Assembly: GCF_024662015.1 (NCBI RefSeq)
Contig: NZ_CP102480.1
Span: 3,466,501-3,530,500 of the forward strand
Length of the DNA: 64,000 nucleotides
Direction: 5' to 3'
Source: Nisaea acidiphila
GTDB lineage: Bacteria > Pseudomonadota > Alphaproteobacteria > Thalassobaculales > Thalassobaculaceae
Both the position numbers and the translations under genes were made by a program. The notes below the pieces were generated by a model. It was not told the origin of the DNA. It saw nothing but the letters and a program-made list of their open reading frames with translations, and made no database searches. How positions within the stretch are numbered: position 1 is the first letter of the stretch; each line of letters opens with the position of its first letter. This document shows positions 44,918 to 53,274 of this stretch, piece by piece.

Positions 44918-46291
44918 ATGCTCACCAACGATCAGCTCGCCCAGTGGGACAGGGAGAATTTCTTCCATCCCTCGACCCATCTCGCCCAGCATGCCCGCGG
45001 TGAAACGCCGACCCGCGTGATTACCGGAGGTTCCGGCGTCTATATCGAGGACCGGGACGGCAAGAAGATGCTCGACGGCTTTGCCGGGCTCTATTGCGTG
45101 AATGTGGGCTACGGCCGCTCCGAAATCGCCGACGCCATCGCCGCGCAGGCGAAGGAACTGGCCTATTACCACGCTTATGTCGGGCACGGCACCGAGGCCT
45201 CGATCAAGCTCTCGAAGATGGTTTTGGAGCGCGCGCCGGAGAACATGTCGAAGGTCTATTTCGGCCTCGGCGGTTCGGACGCGAACGAGACCAACATCAA
45301 GCTGGTCTGGTACTACAACAACGTGCTCGGCCGGCCCGAGAAGAAGAAGATCATCTCGCGCTGGCGCGGCTACCACGGCTCCGGGCTGATGACCGGCTCG
45401 CTGACCGGGCTCGAGCTCTTTCACAAGAAGTTCGATCTGCCGCTGGCCCAGGTGATCCATACCGAGGCGCCGTACTATTACCGCCGCCCGGATCTCGCTC
45501 AGAGCGAGGAGGACTTCGTCGCATACTGCGTATCCGAACTTGAGGCGCTGATCGAACGCGAGGGCGCGGACACCATCGCCGCCTTCATCGGCGAGCCTGT
45601 GCTTGGCACCGGCGGGATCGTCCCGCCGCCGGCCGGTTACTGGAAGGCGATCCAGTCGGTCCTGAAGAAACACGATATCCTGCTGATCGCCGACGAGGTG
45701 GTCACCGGTTTCGGCCGCCTCGGCTCCATGATGGGCACGACCCACTACGGTATCGAGGCCGACATCATCACCATCGCCAAGGGGCTGACCTCGGCCTATG
45801 CGCCGCTTTCCGGCTCCATCGTTTCGGACGGGGTCTGGAAGGTGCTGGAACAGGGCACGGACGAGCTCGGACCGATCGGCCACGGCTGGACCTACTCCGC
45901 GCACCCGATCGGGGCCGCCGCCGGGGTCGCGAACCTGGAACTGATCGACACGCTGGGCCTGGTCGGCAACGCGAAGGAAATCGGCGCCTATTTCAACAAG
46001 GCGCTGCAGGACGCGCTCGGCGGCCACGCCAATGTCGGCGACGTGCGGGGAGAGGGGCTGCTGGCCGCGGTCGAATTCGTCGCGGATAAGGACGGCCGTA
46101 CGTTCTTCGATCCGGCGAAAAAGGTCGGCCCGTCCATCGCCACCGCGCTGCTCGGAGAGGGCGTGATCGCTAGGGCGATGCCGCAGGGAGACATTCTCGG
46201 TTTCGCTCCGCCGCTTTGTCTGACCCGCGAGGAAGCGGATGCCATCGTCGGCGCCACGGTGAAAGCAGTCGAGAGCGTACTCGGCGCCTAG
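44918..46291 (+). CDS. doeD: Class III aminotransferase, probable diaminobutyrate transaminase
   Basis: 457 residues. The PLP lysine is in TIAKGLTSAYAPLSG, the aspartate of the cofactor site in IADEVVTGFGRLG, and the subunit-contact motif GGSDANETN is present. This family transfers amino groups from omega-amino substrates such as diaminobutyrate, GABA or putrescine. In the ectoine context the best guess is removal of the gamma-amino group of L-2,4-diaminobutyrate (DoeD). No aspartate-semialdehyde dehydrogenase (DoeC) is seen here. Confidence 0.72.
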   Translation: MLTNDQLAQWDRENFFHPSTHLAQHARGETPTRVITGGSGVYIEDRDGKKMLDGFAGLYCVNVGYGRSEIADAIAAQAKELAYYHAYVGHGTEASIKLSKMVLERAPENMSKVYFGLGGSDANETNIKLVWYYNNVLGRPEKKKIISRWRGYHGSGLMTGSLTGLELFHKKFDLPLAQVIHTEAPYYYRRPDLAQSEEDFVAYCVSELEALIEREGADTIAAFIGEPVLGTGGIVPPPAGYWKAIQSVLKKHDILLIADEVVTGFGRLGSMMGTTHYGIEADIITIAKGLTSAYAPLSGSIVSDGVWKVLEQGTDELGPIGHGWTYSAHPIGAAAGVANLELIDTLGLVGNAKEIGAYFNKALQDALGGHANVGDVRGEGLLAAVEFVADKDGRTFFDPAKKVGPSIATALLGEGVIARAMPQGDILGFAPPLCLTREEADAIVGATVKAVESVLGA

Positions 46292-46306
46292 TTCATGTCA
46301 CGGATG

Positions 46307-46334
46307 CGGGCGGCGGGTGCGATGCCGCCGCCCG
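46307..46334. terminator. Bidirectional terminator-like hairpin
   Basis: CGGGCGGCGG pairs with CCGCCGCCCG (10 bp, 8-base loop) between the convergent aminotransferase and amidase genes. No T-tract on either side. Confidence 0.55.
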
Positions 46335-46345
46335 GTCCAATGTCC

Positions 46346-47773
46346 TCAGGCGGCGCTTGCCGCTATTGCGACGCTCATCTCCGGCCAGCGCTGGTGCCAG
46401 TCGGTGGCCTTCTCGTAGGTCTGACCCGCTTGGAACACCGTCGCCTCGTCGAAATACTTGCCGACGATCTGCATCGAGAGCGGCAGGCCGGACTGGCTGA
46501 ACCCGACCGGGATCGACATGGCCGGATTGCCGGTCACGTTGAAGGGCAGGGTCTGCATCGGCCAGTTGATCGGGAAGCTTTGCTGCGGCGCGTCGATCAG
46601 TGGCGCGGGCGTGAGGGAACTTGCCGCGATCAGCACGTCGTAGCGCGAGAAGAGTCCTGCATTGATCTCCTCGCAGAGTTCGCGCCGCTGGCGCTGGGCT
46701 TGCATCAGGTCGGCCGCCGTCAGGTAGCTGCCGAGAACGATCCGCTCCATGGTCAGGCGCCCGTAATCGAGCGGCCTTGATTGCAGGTCCCGCTCATGGA
46801 TCGCGAAGGCCTCGGCCAGCAGGATCACGCGGCCGCAATTGTTGTAGTCGGCATAGGGCGAGACCGCGGCCACTTCCTCGACCTCGGCGCCGAGCCCCCG
46901 GAAGACGCCCATCGCGGCATCGATGGCGGCGACGGCTTCGTCGGAAATGCCCTCGGCGTCCCGGTAAAAAGAGCTGAGCACACCGATCTTCATGCCTTTC
47001 ACTCCGGCTTCGAGCCCGGAGCTGAAGTCCGGCACCGGCACATCGGCCGAAGCCGGGTCGAGCGGATCGTATCCGGCGATGCATTGCATGGTGATGGCCG
47101 CATCCTCGACGCTCTTGGAGAGCGGGCCGCAATGGTCGAGCGTGTATGAGAGCGGGAAGACGCCGCGACGGCTGACGCGTCCGTAGGTCGGCTTGATCCC
47201 GATCGTGCCGCAATAGGCGGCAGGGCCGCGGATCGAGCCGCCGGTGTCAGAGCCCATCGCGGTGCGCAGCAGGCCTGCCGCGACCGCGGCGCCGGAGCCG
47301 CTTGAGGAACCGCCCGGTCCGTGCGCCGGGTTCCAGGGGTTGCGCGCCGGCGGGAAAGGCAGATCGAAGGACGGGCCGCCGAACGCGAATTCGTGCGTGG
47401 CCAGTTTGCCGATCAGCACGCCGCCCGCGTCTTTCAGCTTTGTCGCGCACACGCTGTCCGAAGCTGGGACGTCGTCGAGGCGCAGCTTGGAATGGCAGGT
47501 GGTCCTGATCCCGGCAGTGTCATAGATGTCCTTCAGGCCGTATGGGACCCCATGCATCGGACCGCGATCCGTGCCTTCCTTTAGTTCCCTGTCGGCGCGG
47601 GCCGCGTCTTCCAGCGCCCGTTCGGACGTCACGGTGATGAAACTGTCGATCTGGCCGTCTAGGGCGGCAACCCGGTCCAGGGTCTCCTCTGTCAGGGCGA
47701 CGGAGGTTAGGGAGCCGTCCCGAAGCGCCTTGCCGAGTTCCGCGATCGATTTGCTGTCTGCAACGCCACCCAT
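46346..47773 (-). CDS. Amidase signature enzyme, AtzE-like (copy 1)
   Basis: 475 residues. The Ser-cisSer-Lys triad is intact: Lys in YGLKDIYDTAG, cis-Ser in GGSSSGSGAAVAAG and the nucleophile in SDTGGSIRGPAAYCG. Together with a ~70-residue partner encoded 2 bases upstream, it has the AtzE/AtzG organisation of 1-carboxybiuret hydrolase, which also resembles GatA/GatC. The substrate is unknown; a small amide or ureide is likely. It is paralogous to the amidase at 56986; both are 473-475 residues and share long identical stretches around the catalytic serine. Confidence 0.85.
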   Translation of the reverse strand: MGGVADSKSIAELGKALRDGSLTSVALTEETLDRVAALDGQIDSFITVTSERALEDAARADRELKEGTDRGPMHGVPYGLKDIYDTAGIRTTCHSKLRLDDVPASDSVCATKLKDAGGVLIGKLATHEFAFGGPSFDLPFPPARNPWNPAHGPGGSSSGSGAAVAAGLLRTAMGSDTGGSIRGPAAYCGTIGIKPTYGRVSRRGVFPLSYTLDHCGPLSKSVEDAAITMQCIAGYDPLDPASADVPVPDFSSGLEAGVKGMKIGVLSSFYRDAEGISDEAVAAIDAAMGVFRGLGAEVEEVAAVSPYADYNNCGRVILLAEAFAIHERDLQSRPLDYGRLTMERIVLGSYLTAADLMQAQRQRRELCEEINAGLFSRYDVLIAASSLTPAPLIDAPQQSFPINWPMQTLPFNVTGNPAMSIPVGFSQSGLPLSMQIVGKYFDEATVFQAGQTYEKATDWHQRWPEMSVAIAASAA

Positions 47774-47775
47774 GG

Positions 47776-47988
47776 TCAGCCCTCCCGACCAATGGTGCCG
47801 GCGACGAAGATACCCGCTGGCTCGGAGGCTGCCGTCCGCGGCCGCCGAAGTCCGTCCGCCATCGCGCGTAAGCCCTTGTAGCCTTCAAAGATCGCCTGTT
47901 CGCGGTCTGCCGGAAGGGTGAGGCCGAGTGTTTCTGTGATTTTCTGGAACGCGATGCGCGCTCCCTTATCGTCCTGGATGTCAGACAT
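47776..47988 (-). CDS. AtzG-like small amidase partner (copy 1)
   Basis: 70 residues. TLPADREQAIFEGYKGLRAM fits the AtzG-like/DUF4089 type of small GatC-like subunits that stabilise AtzE-type amidases. The start is the ATG at 47988 (MSDIQDDKG); a longer form lacks support. It is 2 bases before the amidase gene and is probably translated with it. A candidate regulatory element lies 74-85 bases upstream. Confidence 0.72.
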   Translation of the reverse strand: MSDIQDDKGARIAFQKITETLGLTLPADREQAIFEGYKGLRAMADGLRRPRTAASEPAGIFVAGTIGREG

Positions 47989-48061
47989 GGCTGCGCTCCC
48001 GCTGGTCCCGGTTTCGGGAAAAGTCAGCGCTTCTTGGGCGCCGTTTGTCTCAGAAGGGCAA

Positions 48062-48073
48062 ATTGTATCCAAA
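48062..48073 (-). promoter_or_regulatory. ATTGGATACAAT-like element, site 1
   Basis: On the minus strand it reads TTTGGATACAAT, 11 of 12 matches to the element seen at three other sites. It sits 74-85 bases upstream of the copy-1 AtzG start. The dyad form (ATTG-N4-CAAT) is typical for GntR/FCD regulators, and such a gene lies at 60054. Confidence 0.6.
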
Positions 48074-48095
48074 AATATGACTGGTGACGCAATAA

Positions 48096-48114
48096 ATTTG
48101 TGCATTGCACAAAT
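48096..48114. promoter_or_regulatory. Perfect palindrome ATTTGTGCA-T-TGCACAAAT
   Basis: 9-bp arms around a single T, in the AT-rich gap between the copy-1 amidase unit and the ABC operon. Its binding protein is unknown. The half-sites are inverted relative to NtrC sites, so NtrC is unlikely. Confidence 0.5.
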
Positions 48115-48343
48115 ATTGATCGTTTTTATGTTCCGGCGTTTTTAGAAAAGTTGAATTATTTCAGATAAATAGGATGGCAATCTTTGTGGGGCAGGGTTTT
48201 TGCGCTGTGTCAGATTGTGGCGAATTGATTAAGGATTGTGCATGCAGGTTTCCGGAAATGGGGCGCCGCATGGGTGTCTTCGGCGGTTCCTGTGGCCGTG
48301 AATTAGTGGAGCGGGCTTTCTGAAATAGGATTTTAAGTCAGGG

Positions 48344-48375
48344 AATTCATGAAGATTCAATCTATTGCATGAATT
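48344..48375. promoter_or_regulatory. Inverted repeat AATTCATG-N16-CATGAATT
   Basis: 8-bp arms, perfect, with 16 bases between, upstream of the sigma-54-type promoter. The spacing, about two helical turns between the arm centres, fits binding of an activator dimer; identity unknown. Nothing else in the 48115-48343 stretch is recognisable. Confidence 0.45.
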
Positions 48376-48408
48376 TGCTTTGGGTGCACTTCAGCTTTGG
48401 ATCGATAG

Positions 48409-48420
48409 ATTGGATACAAT
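48409..48420 (+). promoter_or_regulatory. ATTGGATACAAT element, site 2
   Basis: ATTGGATACAAT, identical to site 3 (58685). It lies 11 bases upstream of the sigma-54-type promoter of the ABC operon, so a bound GntR dimer could block activator contact. Confidence 0.65.
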
Positions 48421-48430
48421 TATCTTGCCA

Positions 48431-48446
48431 TGGCATGGCATTTGCT
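48431..48446 (+). promoter_or_regulatory. Sigma-54-type promoter of the ABC/amide operon
   Basis: TGGCATG-GCAT-TTGCT: GG and GC are exactly 10 bases apart, as required for -24/-12 promoters, and 6 of 7 positions of TGGCACG plus TTGCW match. The predicted start is near 48457, giving a ~108-base leader. The same TGGCATG-N4-TTGCT form occurs before the second ABC operon. Confidence 0.65.
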
Positions 48447-48565
48447 GTGCGGTAGTCGAATGCAGGGCGATGTGGTCGCAATGCAGCATCGTCGTTTTCC
48501 GTCCTGGAGAACGCCGGTAGCGGGGATCACACGGGGCGCCTTGCTGACAACAAGGAGGCTTCTCA

Positions 48566-50152
48566 ATGAAAACACTCAAAAGGCTCGCCGCAGCCGTTTC
48601 GGTCACCGCCGGTCTGGCGATGGCCGGCCAGGCGGCGAACGCGGAATCCGTTCTCCGCGTGGCGATGACCGCCGGGGATATTCCGATCGTCATCGGCCAG
48701 CCCGATCAGGGCTTCGAGGGCTATCGTTTCGTCGGCTACAATCTGTATGACACGCTGACCCTCTGGGATCTCTCCCAGGGCGAAACCGCGGCGGATATCA
48801 AGCCGGGTCTGGCGACGTCCTGGAAGATCGATCCGAACGACAACAAGCGTTGGCTCATCACGCTCCGCGAAGGCGTGAAATGGCATGACGGTTGCGATTT
48901 CGTTCCCGAGGACGTGGTCTGGAACTTCGAGCGTATCTCCAAGGAAGATGCGCCGCAGTTCAACGTGAAACAGTTCGGCATGATCCGGAACCGGACCGGC
49001 AATATCGACAAGGTCGAGGTGCTGGGCGATCACGACATCGCCATCGTCACCAAGACGCCGGACGCGCTTTTCCCCTATCAGCTCAGCTATTGGTACATGA
49101 TCAGCAAGTGCCGCCTGACCGAGCTGAACAACGATTACGAGGCCTATGCCAACGCGCCGTCCGGCACCGGCCCGTACAAGTTCGACAAGATCGTGCCGCA
49201 GGAGCGTCTCGAGCTGGTGAAGAACGAGGGTTATTGGGACAAAGGCCGGGTGCCGAAGCATGACCGGCTGGTATTGATCCCGATGCCGGAAGCGACCACC
49301 CGCGCCGCGGCCCTGCTCTCGGGCGAAGTCGATTTCATCGAGGCACCGTCGCCGGATACGATTCCGCGGCTGGAATCCGCCGGCATGCAGATCGTGACCC
49401 GGGCCTATCCGCACAATTGGTCCTATCAGCTGAACTTCGTGGACGGGAACTTCAAGCACAAGGAAGTCCGCCAGGCCGCGAACTATGCGCTGAACCGTCC
49501 GGAAGTGAAGGCGCTGCTGAACGGCTACATGGTCGAGGGCTACACCAACGTGCCCCCGTCGACCCCGTATCACGGCACGCCGTCGGTGAAGTACGAGTAC
49601 AATCCGGAAAAGGCGACCGAGCTGCTGAAGAGCGTCGATTGCTATCCCTGCAAGATCACGCTCGCTATCTCCACCTCCGGCTCCGGCCAGATGCAGCCGC
49701 TGCCGATGAACGAACTGGTGAAAAGCCAGCTCGACGCGGCCGGTTTCGAGACCGAGCTGAAGGTGATGGATTGGAACGCGCTGCTTGATGTCGGGCGTCC
49801 GGGCCGGGAAAAGAACCCGGACATCGACGGCATCAATATCAGCCGCGCTCTGCAGGATCCGTTCAGCGCCCTGATCCGTCACGTCTATACCAAGCAGCAC
49901 GCGCCGAAAGGCTCGAACTGGGGTCACTATTCCAACCCCGAGGTCGATGCTCTGATCGACGAGATCTATCTTGCCTTCGATCCGGCGGTGCGGCTGGAAA
50001 AGCTTACCAAGCTGCATGAGCTGATGGTCGAGGAAGCCACGCTTTTGTGGGTCGCGCATGACGTGAACCCGCGTGCGCTCGCTCCGAACGTCAAAGGCTT
50101 CGTGCAGGCGCAGAGCTGGTTCCAGGACCTGACTCCGATCGTCGTCGAATAA
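48566..50152 (+). CDS. ABC transporter substrate-binding protein, family 5
   Basis: 528 residues. Sec signal peptide to about residue 26 (cleavage after ANA), then a family-5 (peptide/nickel/opine) binding fold: GYRFVGYNLYDTLTLWDLS and LREGVKWHDGCDFVPEDVVW. No lipobox cysteine is seen, so it is a soluble periplasmic protein. An AAGGAGG site precedes the ATG. It begins an eight-gene operon of importer and amide-hydrolase genes; the ligand is unknown but likely carries an amide or ureide group. Confidence 0.88.
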   Translation: MKTLKRLAAAVSVTAGLAMAGQAANAESVLRVAMTAGDIPIVIGQPDQGFEGYRFVGYNLYDTLTLWDLSQGETAADIKPGLATSWKIDPNDNKRWLITLREGVKWHDGCDFVPEDVVWNFERISKEDAPQFNVKQFGMIRNRTGNIDKVEVLGDHDIAIVTKTPDALFPYQLSYWYMISKCRLTELNNDYEAYANAPSGTGPYKFDKIVPQERLELVKNEGYWDKGRVPKHDRLVLIPMPEATTRAAALLSGEVDFIEAPSPDTIPRLESAGMQIVTRAYPHNWSYQLNFVDGNFKHKEVRQAANYALNRPEVKALLNGYMVEGYTNVPPSTPYHGTPSVKYEYNPEKATELLKSVDCYPCKITLAISTSGSGQMQPLPMNELVKSQLDAAGFETELKVMDWNALLDVGRPGREKNPDIDGINISRALQDPFSALIRHVYTKQHAPKGSNWGHYSNPEVDALIDEIYLAFDPAVRLEKLTKLHELMVEEATLLWVAHDVNPRALAPNVKGFVQAQSWFQDLTPIVVE

Positions 50153-50167
50153 CCGGATAACCCACCG

Positions 50168-50207
50168 CTCCGGGCCCGCTTTCCGCTTGTCGGTTGCGGG
50201 CCCGGAG
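50168..50207 (+). promoter_or_regulatory. Long stem-loop between the binding protein and permease genes
   Basis: CTCCGGGCCCGC pairs perfectly with GCGGGCCCGGAG (12 bp) around a 16-base loop, 15 bases after the binding-protein stop. No T-tract. Probably keeps binding-protein mRNA more abundant than the membrane genes. Confidence 0.7.
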
Positions 50208-50274
50208 TACCCGGAAATGAACCGGTGGGGGCGCCAGGCGCCTGAACCCGGCATCCGACAGGAGAGATGCGACC

Positions 50275-51231
50275 GTGACCGCCTACATCATCCGCCGCCT
50301 CATGTATGCGATTCCCATCGCGTTCGGCGTCAGCATCGTATGCTTCGCGCTGGTCTATATCGCCCCCGGCGATCCGCTGCAGACGATCCTTCCAGAGGAT
50401 GCAAGCGAAGAGACCATCATGATGGTCAAGAAGGCCTACGGCTTCGACAAGCCGATCCCGGTGCAGTACGCGATCTGGCTCGGCAAGGTTCTGACCGGCG
50501 ATTTCGGCATCTCCATCGCCACCGGACGGCCTGTCACGGACGAGATCTTCAAGGCACTTGGAAACACCATCCTGCTCGCCGCCGGCGCGGTCCTGGTCGC
50601 CTTCACGCTTGCCTTCAGCATCGGCACCATCGCCGGCTACCGGGTCGGCTCTTTCATAGACCGCGCGGTGACCGGCATCGCGGTGATCGGCGTCAGCGTG
50701 CCGAACTACTGGCTCGGCATCGTCCTCGTCATCGTCTTCGCCGTCGAACTGAACGTGCTCCCGGCGACGGGCATGGGGCCCCGCGGCTCCGACAGTTTCA
50801 ATATCTTCGAGTGGAGCAACTTCCGGCATATGATCATGCCGATCGTCACGCTCTCTCTCATTCCGATCGGGATCATCGCCCGGACAACGCGTTCCGCGGT
50901 CGCGGAAGTCCTCAACCAGGATTTTGTCGAGACGCTCCGGGCCAAGGGCCTGATGGAAACCGAGATCCTGCTGCACGTGATCAAAAACTCGCTGCCGCAG
51001 GTGCTCGCCGTCATGGGGCTGCAGTTCGGCTATCTGATGGGCGGATCGATCCTTGTGGAGACGATCTTCACCTGGCCGGGCTCCGGTTTCCTCCTGAACA
51101 AGGCGATTCTGACCCGCGACCTGCCGGTCCTGCAGGGCACGATCCTCGTGCTCGCGATCATCTTCGTCGCCACCAACCTCGTGATCGACCTGCTGCAGAC
51201 GGCGGTCGATCCGCGGCTGAAGCGCAGTTGA
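50275..51231 (+). CDS. ABC transporter permease, DppB-like
   Basis: 318 residues from a GTG start, six helices, with an N-terminal MTAYIIRRLMYAIPIAFGVS region and an EAA-type loop (FVETLRAKGLMETEILLHVI). It forms the channel of the family-5 importer with the next gene product. The next ATG is 13 bases after its stop. Confidence 0.9.
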   Translation: MTAYIIRRLMYAIPIAFGVSIVCFALVYIAPGDPLQTILPEDASEETIMMVKKAYGFDKPIPVQYAIWLGKVLTGDFGISIATGRPVTDEIFKALGNTILLAAGAVLVAFTLAFSIGTIAGYRVGSFIDRAVTGIAVIGVSVPNYWLGIVLVIVFAVELNVLPATGMGPRGSDSFNIFEWSNFRHMIMPIVTLSLIPIGIIARTTRSAVAEVLNQDFVETLRAKGLMETEILLHVIKNSLPQVLAVMGLQFGYLMGGSILVETIFTWPGSGFLLNKAILTRDLPVLQGTILVLAIIFVATNLVIDLLQTAVDPRLKRS

Positions 51232-51244
51232 GGGGAGAGCTGAC

Positions 51245-52147
51245 ATGACCGATATCACGGCGAACAGCATCCAGCCTGAGGCGACCGAGGTCGCCCCGGC
51301 CCTCAAGGTGCGGAGCTACTGGCAGACCGTCGGCTACCGGCTGCGCTACGACTACATGACGCTGTTCTTCGGCACGGTGGTGCTCCTGATCATCCTGTCG
51401 GCCATTTTCGCGCCTCTGATCGCGCCGATGGACCCCTACCAGAGCAGCATGCTGAGTCGCTTGAAGCCAATCGGCTACAAGGATTTCCTTCTCGGCACCG
51501 ATGAACTCGGGCGGGATATCCTTTCCCGTCTGCTCTATGGCGGCCGGATCTCGCTTGCCATGGGAATTCTTCCGGTGGTCATCGCCACGCTCGTCGGAGG
51601 CTCTCTCGGAGTCATCGCCGGCTTTGTCGGCGGGCGCACGAACATGGCGATCATGCGGACGATGGACGTGTTCTACGCCTTTCCGTCCATCCTGCTGGCC
51701 GTGGCGATATCCGGAGCGCTGGGCGGCGGCATCTTCAACGGCATGATGTCGCTCACCCTGGTCTTCATCCCGCCGCTTTGCCGTGTGGCGGAGACAGCGA
51801 CATCGCAGGTGCGCAATCTCGATTTCGTCGAGGCGGCGCGGGCGACCGGGGCCGGTACATTCAGCATCATCCGGGTACATATCCTCGGCAACGTGCTGGG
51901 GCCGATCCTGATCTACTCCTCGAGCCTTGTCAGTGTCTCGATCCTGCTCGCCTCCGGCCTTTCTTTCCTCGGTCTCGGAGTCACACCGCCGGAGCCGGAT
52001 TGGGGGTTGATGCTGAATACATTGCGGCAGGCGATCTACATCCAGCCCCTGGTTTGTGCGTTGCCCGGGGTCGCGATCCTGATCACCTCGATCTGTTTCA
52101 ACCTGGTCAGCGACGGTCTTCGCTCGGCCATGGACGTCCGGATGTAA
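51245..52147 (+). CDS. ABC transporter permease, DppC-like
   Basis: 300 residues, with a DppC N-terminal domain (LFFGTVVLLIILSAIFAPLI) and the conserved HPLGTDELGRD-like FLLGTDELGRDILSRLLYGG. The EAA loop reads FVEAARATGAGTFSIIRVHI. It pairs with the DppB-like permease. Confidence 0.9.
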   Translation: MTDITANSIQPEATEVAPALKVRSYWQTVGYRLRYDYMTLFFGTVVLLIILSAIFAPLIAPMDPYQSSMLSRLKPIGYKDFLLGTDELGRDILSRLLYGGRISLAMGILPVVIATLVGGSLGVIAGFVGGRTNMAIMRTMDVFYAFPSILLAVAISGALGGGIFNGMMSLTLVFIPPLCRVAETATSQVRNLDFVEAARATGAGTFSIIRVHILGNVLGPILIYSSSLVSVSILLASGLSFLGLGVTPPEPDWGLMLNTLRQAIYIQPLVCALPGVAILITSICFNLVSDGLRSAMDVRM

Positions 52148-52158
52148 GGAGCCGACCC

Positions 52159-53274
52159 ATGAGCATGACAGAGACAAAGCCGGCCCTTTCCGAGGTCGAC
52201 AAGCGGGATGCACGGGATCGGGGCGGCGATGCGCAGCCGATGTTGATTGCACGGGGTCTGAAGAAGCATTTTCCGATAACCGGAGGTGTTCTCAACCGCG
52301 CCGTCGGCCATGTCCGCGCGGTGGACGGGGTGAATTTCACGGTGATGAAAGGCGAGACCCTAGGCGTGGTCGGCGAGTCCGGCTGCGGCAAGTCCACGCT
52401 TGCCCGCCTGCTGATGCACTTGATTGTTCCGGACTCGGGCGAGTTGATCTTCGACGGCGACGAGGTCGGCGCGAAGGACGGGCTCGAGATCCGCGACATG
52501 CGGCGCCTGATGCAGATGGTATTCCAGGATTCCTACTCGTCCCTGAATCCCCGGATGCCGGTGGAGGATTCCATCGCCTATGGCAAGACCGTGCACGGTG
52601 CGAGCAAGGCCGAGGCCAAGGAGGCGGCGCGGGAACTGATGGCGAAGGTCGGGCTCGATCCGAACCTCTTCGGCCCGCGCTATCCGCACGAGCTTTCGGG
52701 CGGGCAAAAGCAGCGGATCAACATCGCACGCGCCCTGGTGCTGGAGCCGCGGGTCGTCATCCTCGACGAAGCGGTATCCGCCCTCGACAAATCCGTTGAG
52801 GCGCAGGTCCTGAACCTGCTGCGCTATCTGAAGGATGTCTTCAACCTCACCTACGTCTTCATCTCGCACGATCTGAACGTTGTGCAATATGTGAGCGACC
52901 GGGTGCTGGTCATGTATCTCGGCGAGGTGGTCGAGATCGGCCCGGTGGACGAGATCTACGAAAGCCCGAAACATCCCTATACGGCGGCCCTTCTGGCCTC
53001 GCGCCTTTCCATGGACCCCGACGACAGGGTCGAGGAACCGCCGCTGGTAGGCGACCCGCCGAACCCGATCAATCCACCCTCCGGCTGTCGCTTCCGGACC
53101 CGCTGCGAGTTCGCGGAGAAGATCTGCGAGGTTGAGTCCCCGGTGCTTCCCGATACCGAGGGGCGGGCGGCGCATGCCTGTGCCTGCCACATGTTCGTGC
53201 CGAAATCCGGGCACTCGAAAGCGGCGAGCCTCGAGATGCCGGCCCCGAAGAAAGCTGCACGGAGTGCCTCATGA
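52159..53274 (+). CDS. ABC transporter ATP-binding protein, DppF/OppF-like
   Basis: 371 residues. Walker A GESGCGKSTL, signature LSGGQKQR and Walker B VVILDEAVSALD are intact. The C-terminal cysteine-containing extension (SGCRFRTRCEFAEKICE) matches oligopeptide/dipeptide ATPases. The ATG at 52159 follows the permease stop by 11 bases, and the stop overlaps the next ATPase by ATGA. Confidence 0.9.
   Translation: MSMTETKPALSEVDKRDARDRGGDAQPMLIARGLKKHFPITGGVLNRAVGHVRAVDGVNFTVMKGETLGVVGESGCGKSTLARLLMHLIVPDSGELIFDGDEVGAKDGLEIRDMRRLMQMVFQDSYSSLNPRMPVEDSIAYGKTVHGASKAEAKEAARELMAKVGLDPNLFGPRYPHELSGGQKQRINIARALVLEPRVVILDEAVSALDKSVEAQVLNLLRYLKDVFNLTYVFISHDLNVVQYVSDRVLVMYLGEVVEIGPVDEIYESPKHPYTAALLASRLSMDPDDRVEEPPLVGDPPNPINPPSGCRFRTRCEFAEKICEVESPVLPDTEGRAAHACACHMFVPKSGHSKAASLEMPAPKKAARSAS

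Noticed and set aside
48096-48114. Palindrome considered as an NtrC enhancer
   Set aside because: The order of half-sites is GTGC then GCAC, the reverse of the NtrC arrangement, and the spacing is too short.
47918-48145. Small plus-strand frame in the 48-kb gap
   Set aside because: It overlaps the AtzG-like gene, has no ribosome-binding site and no recognisable sequence; the AT-rich gap looks regulatory.
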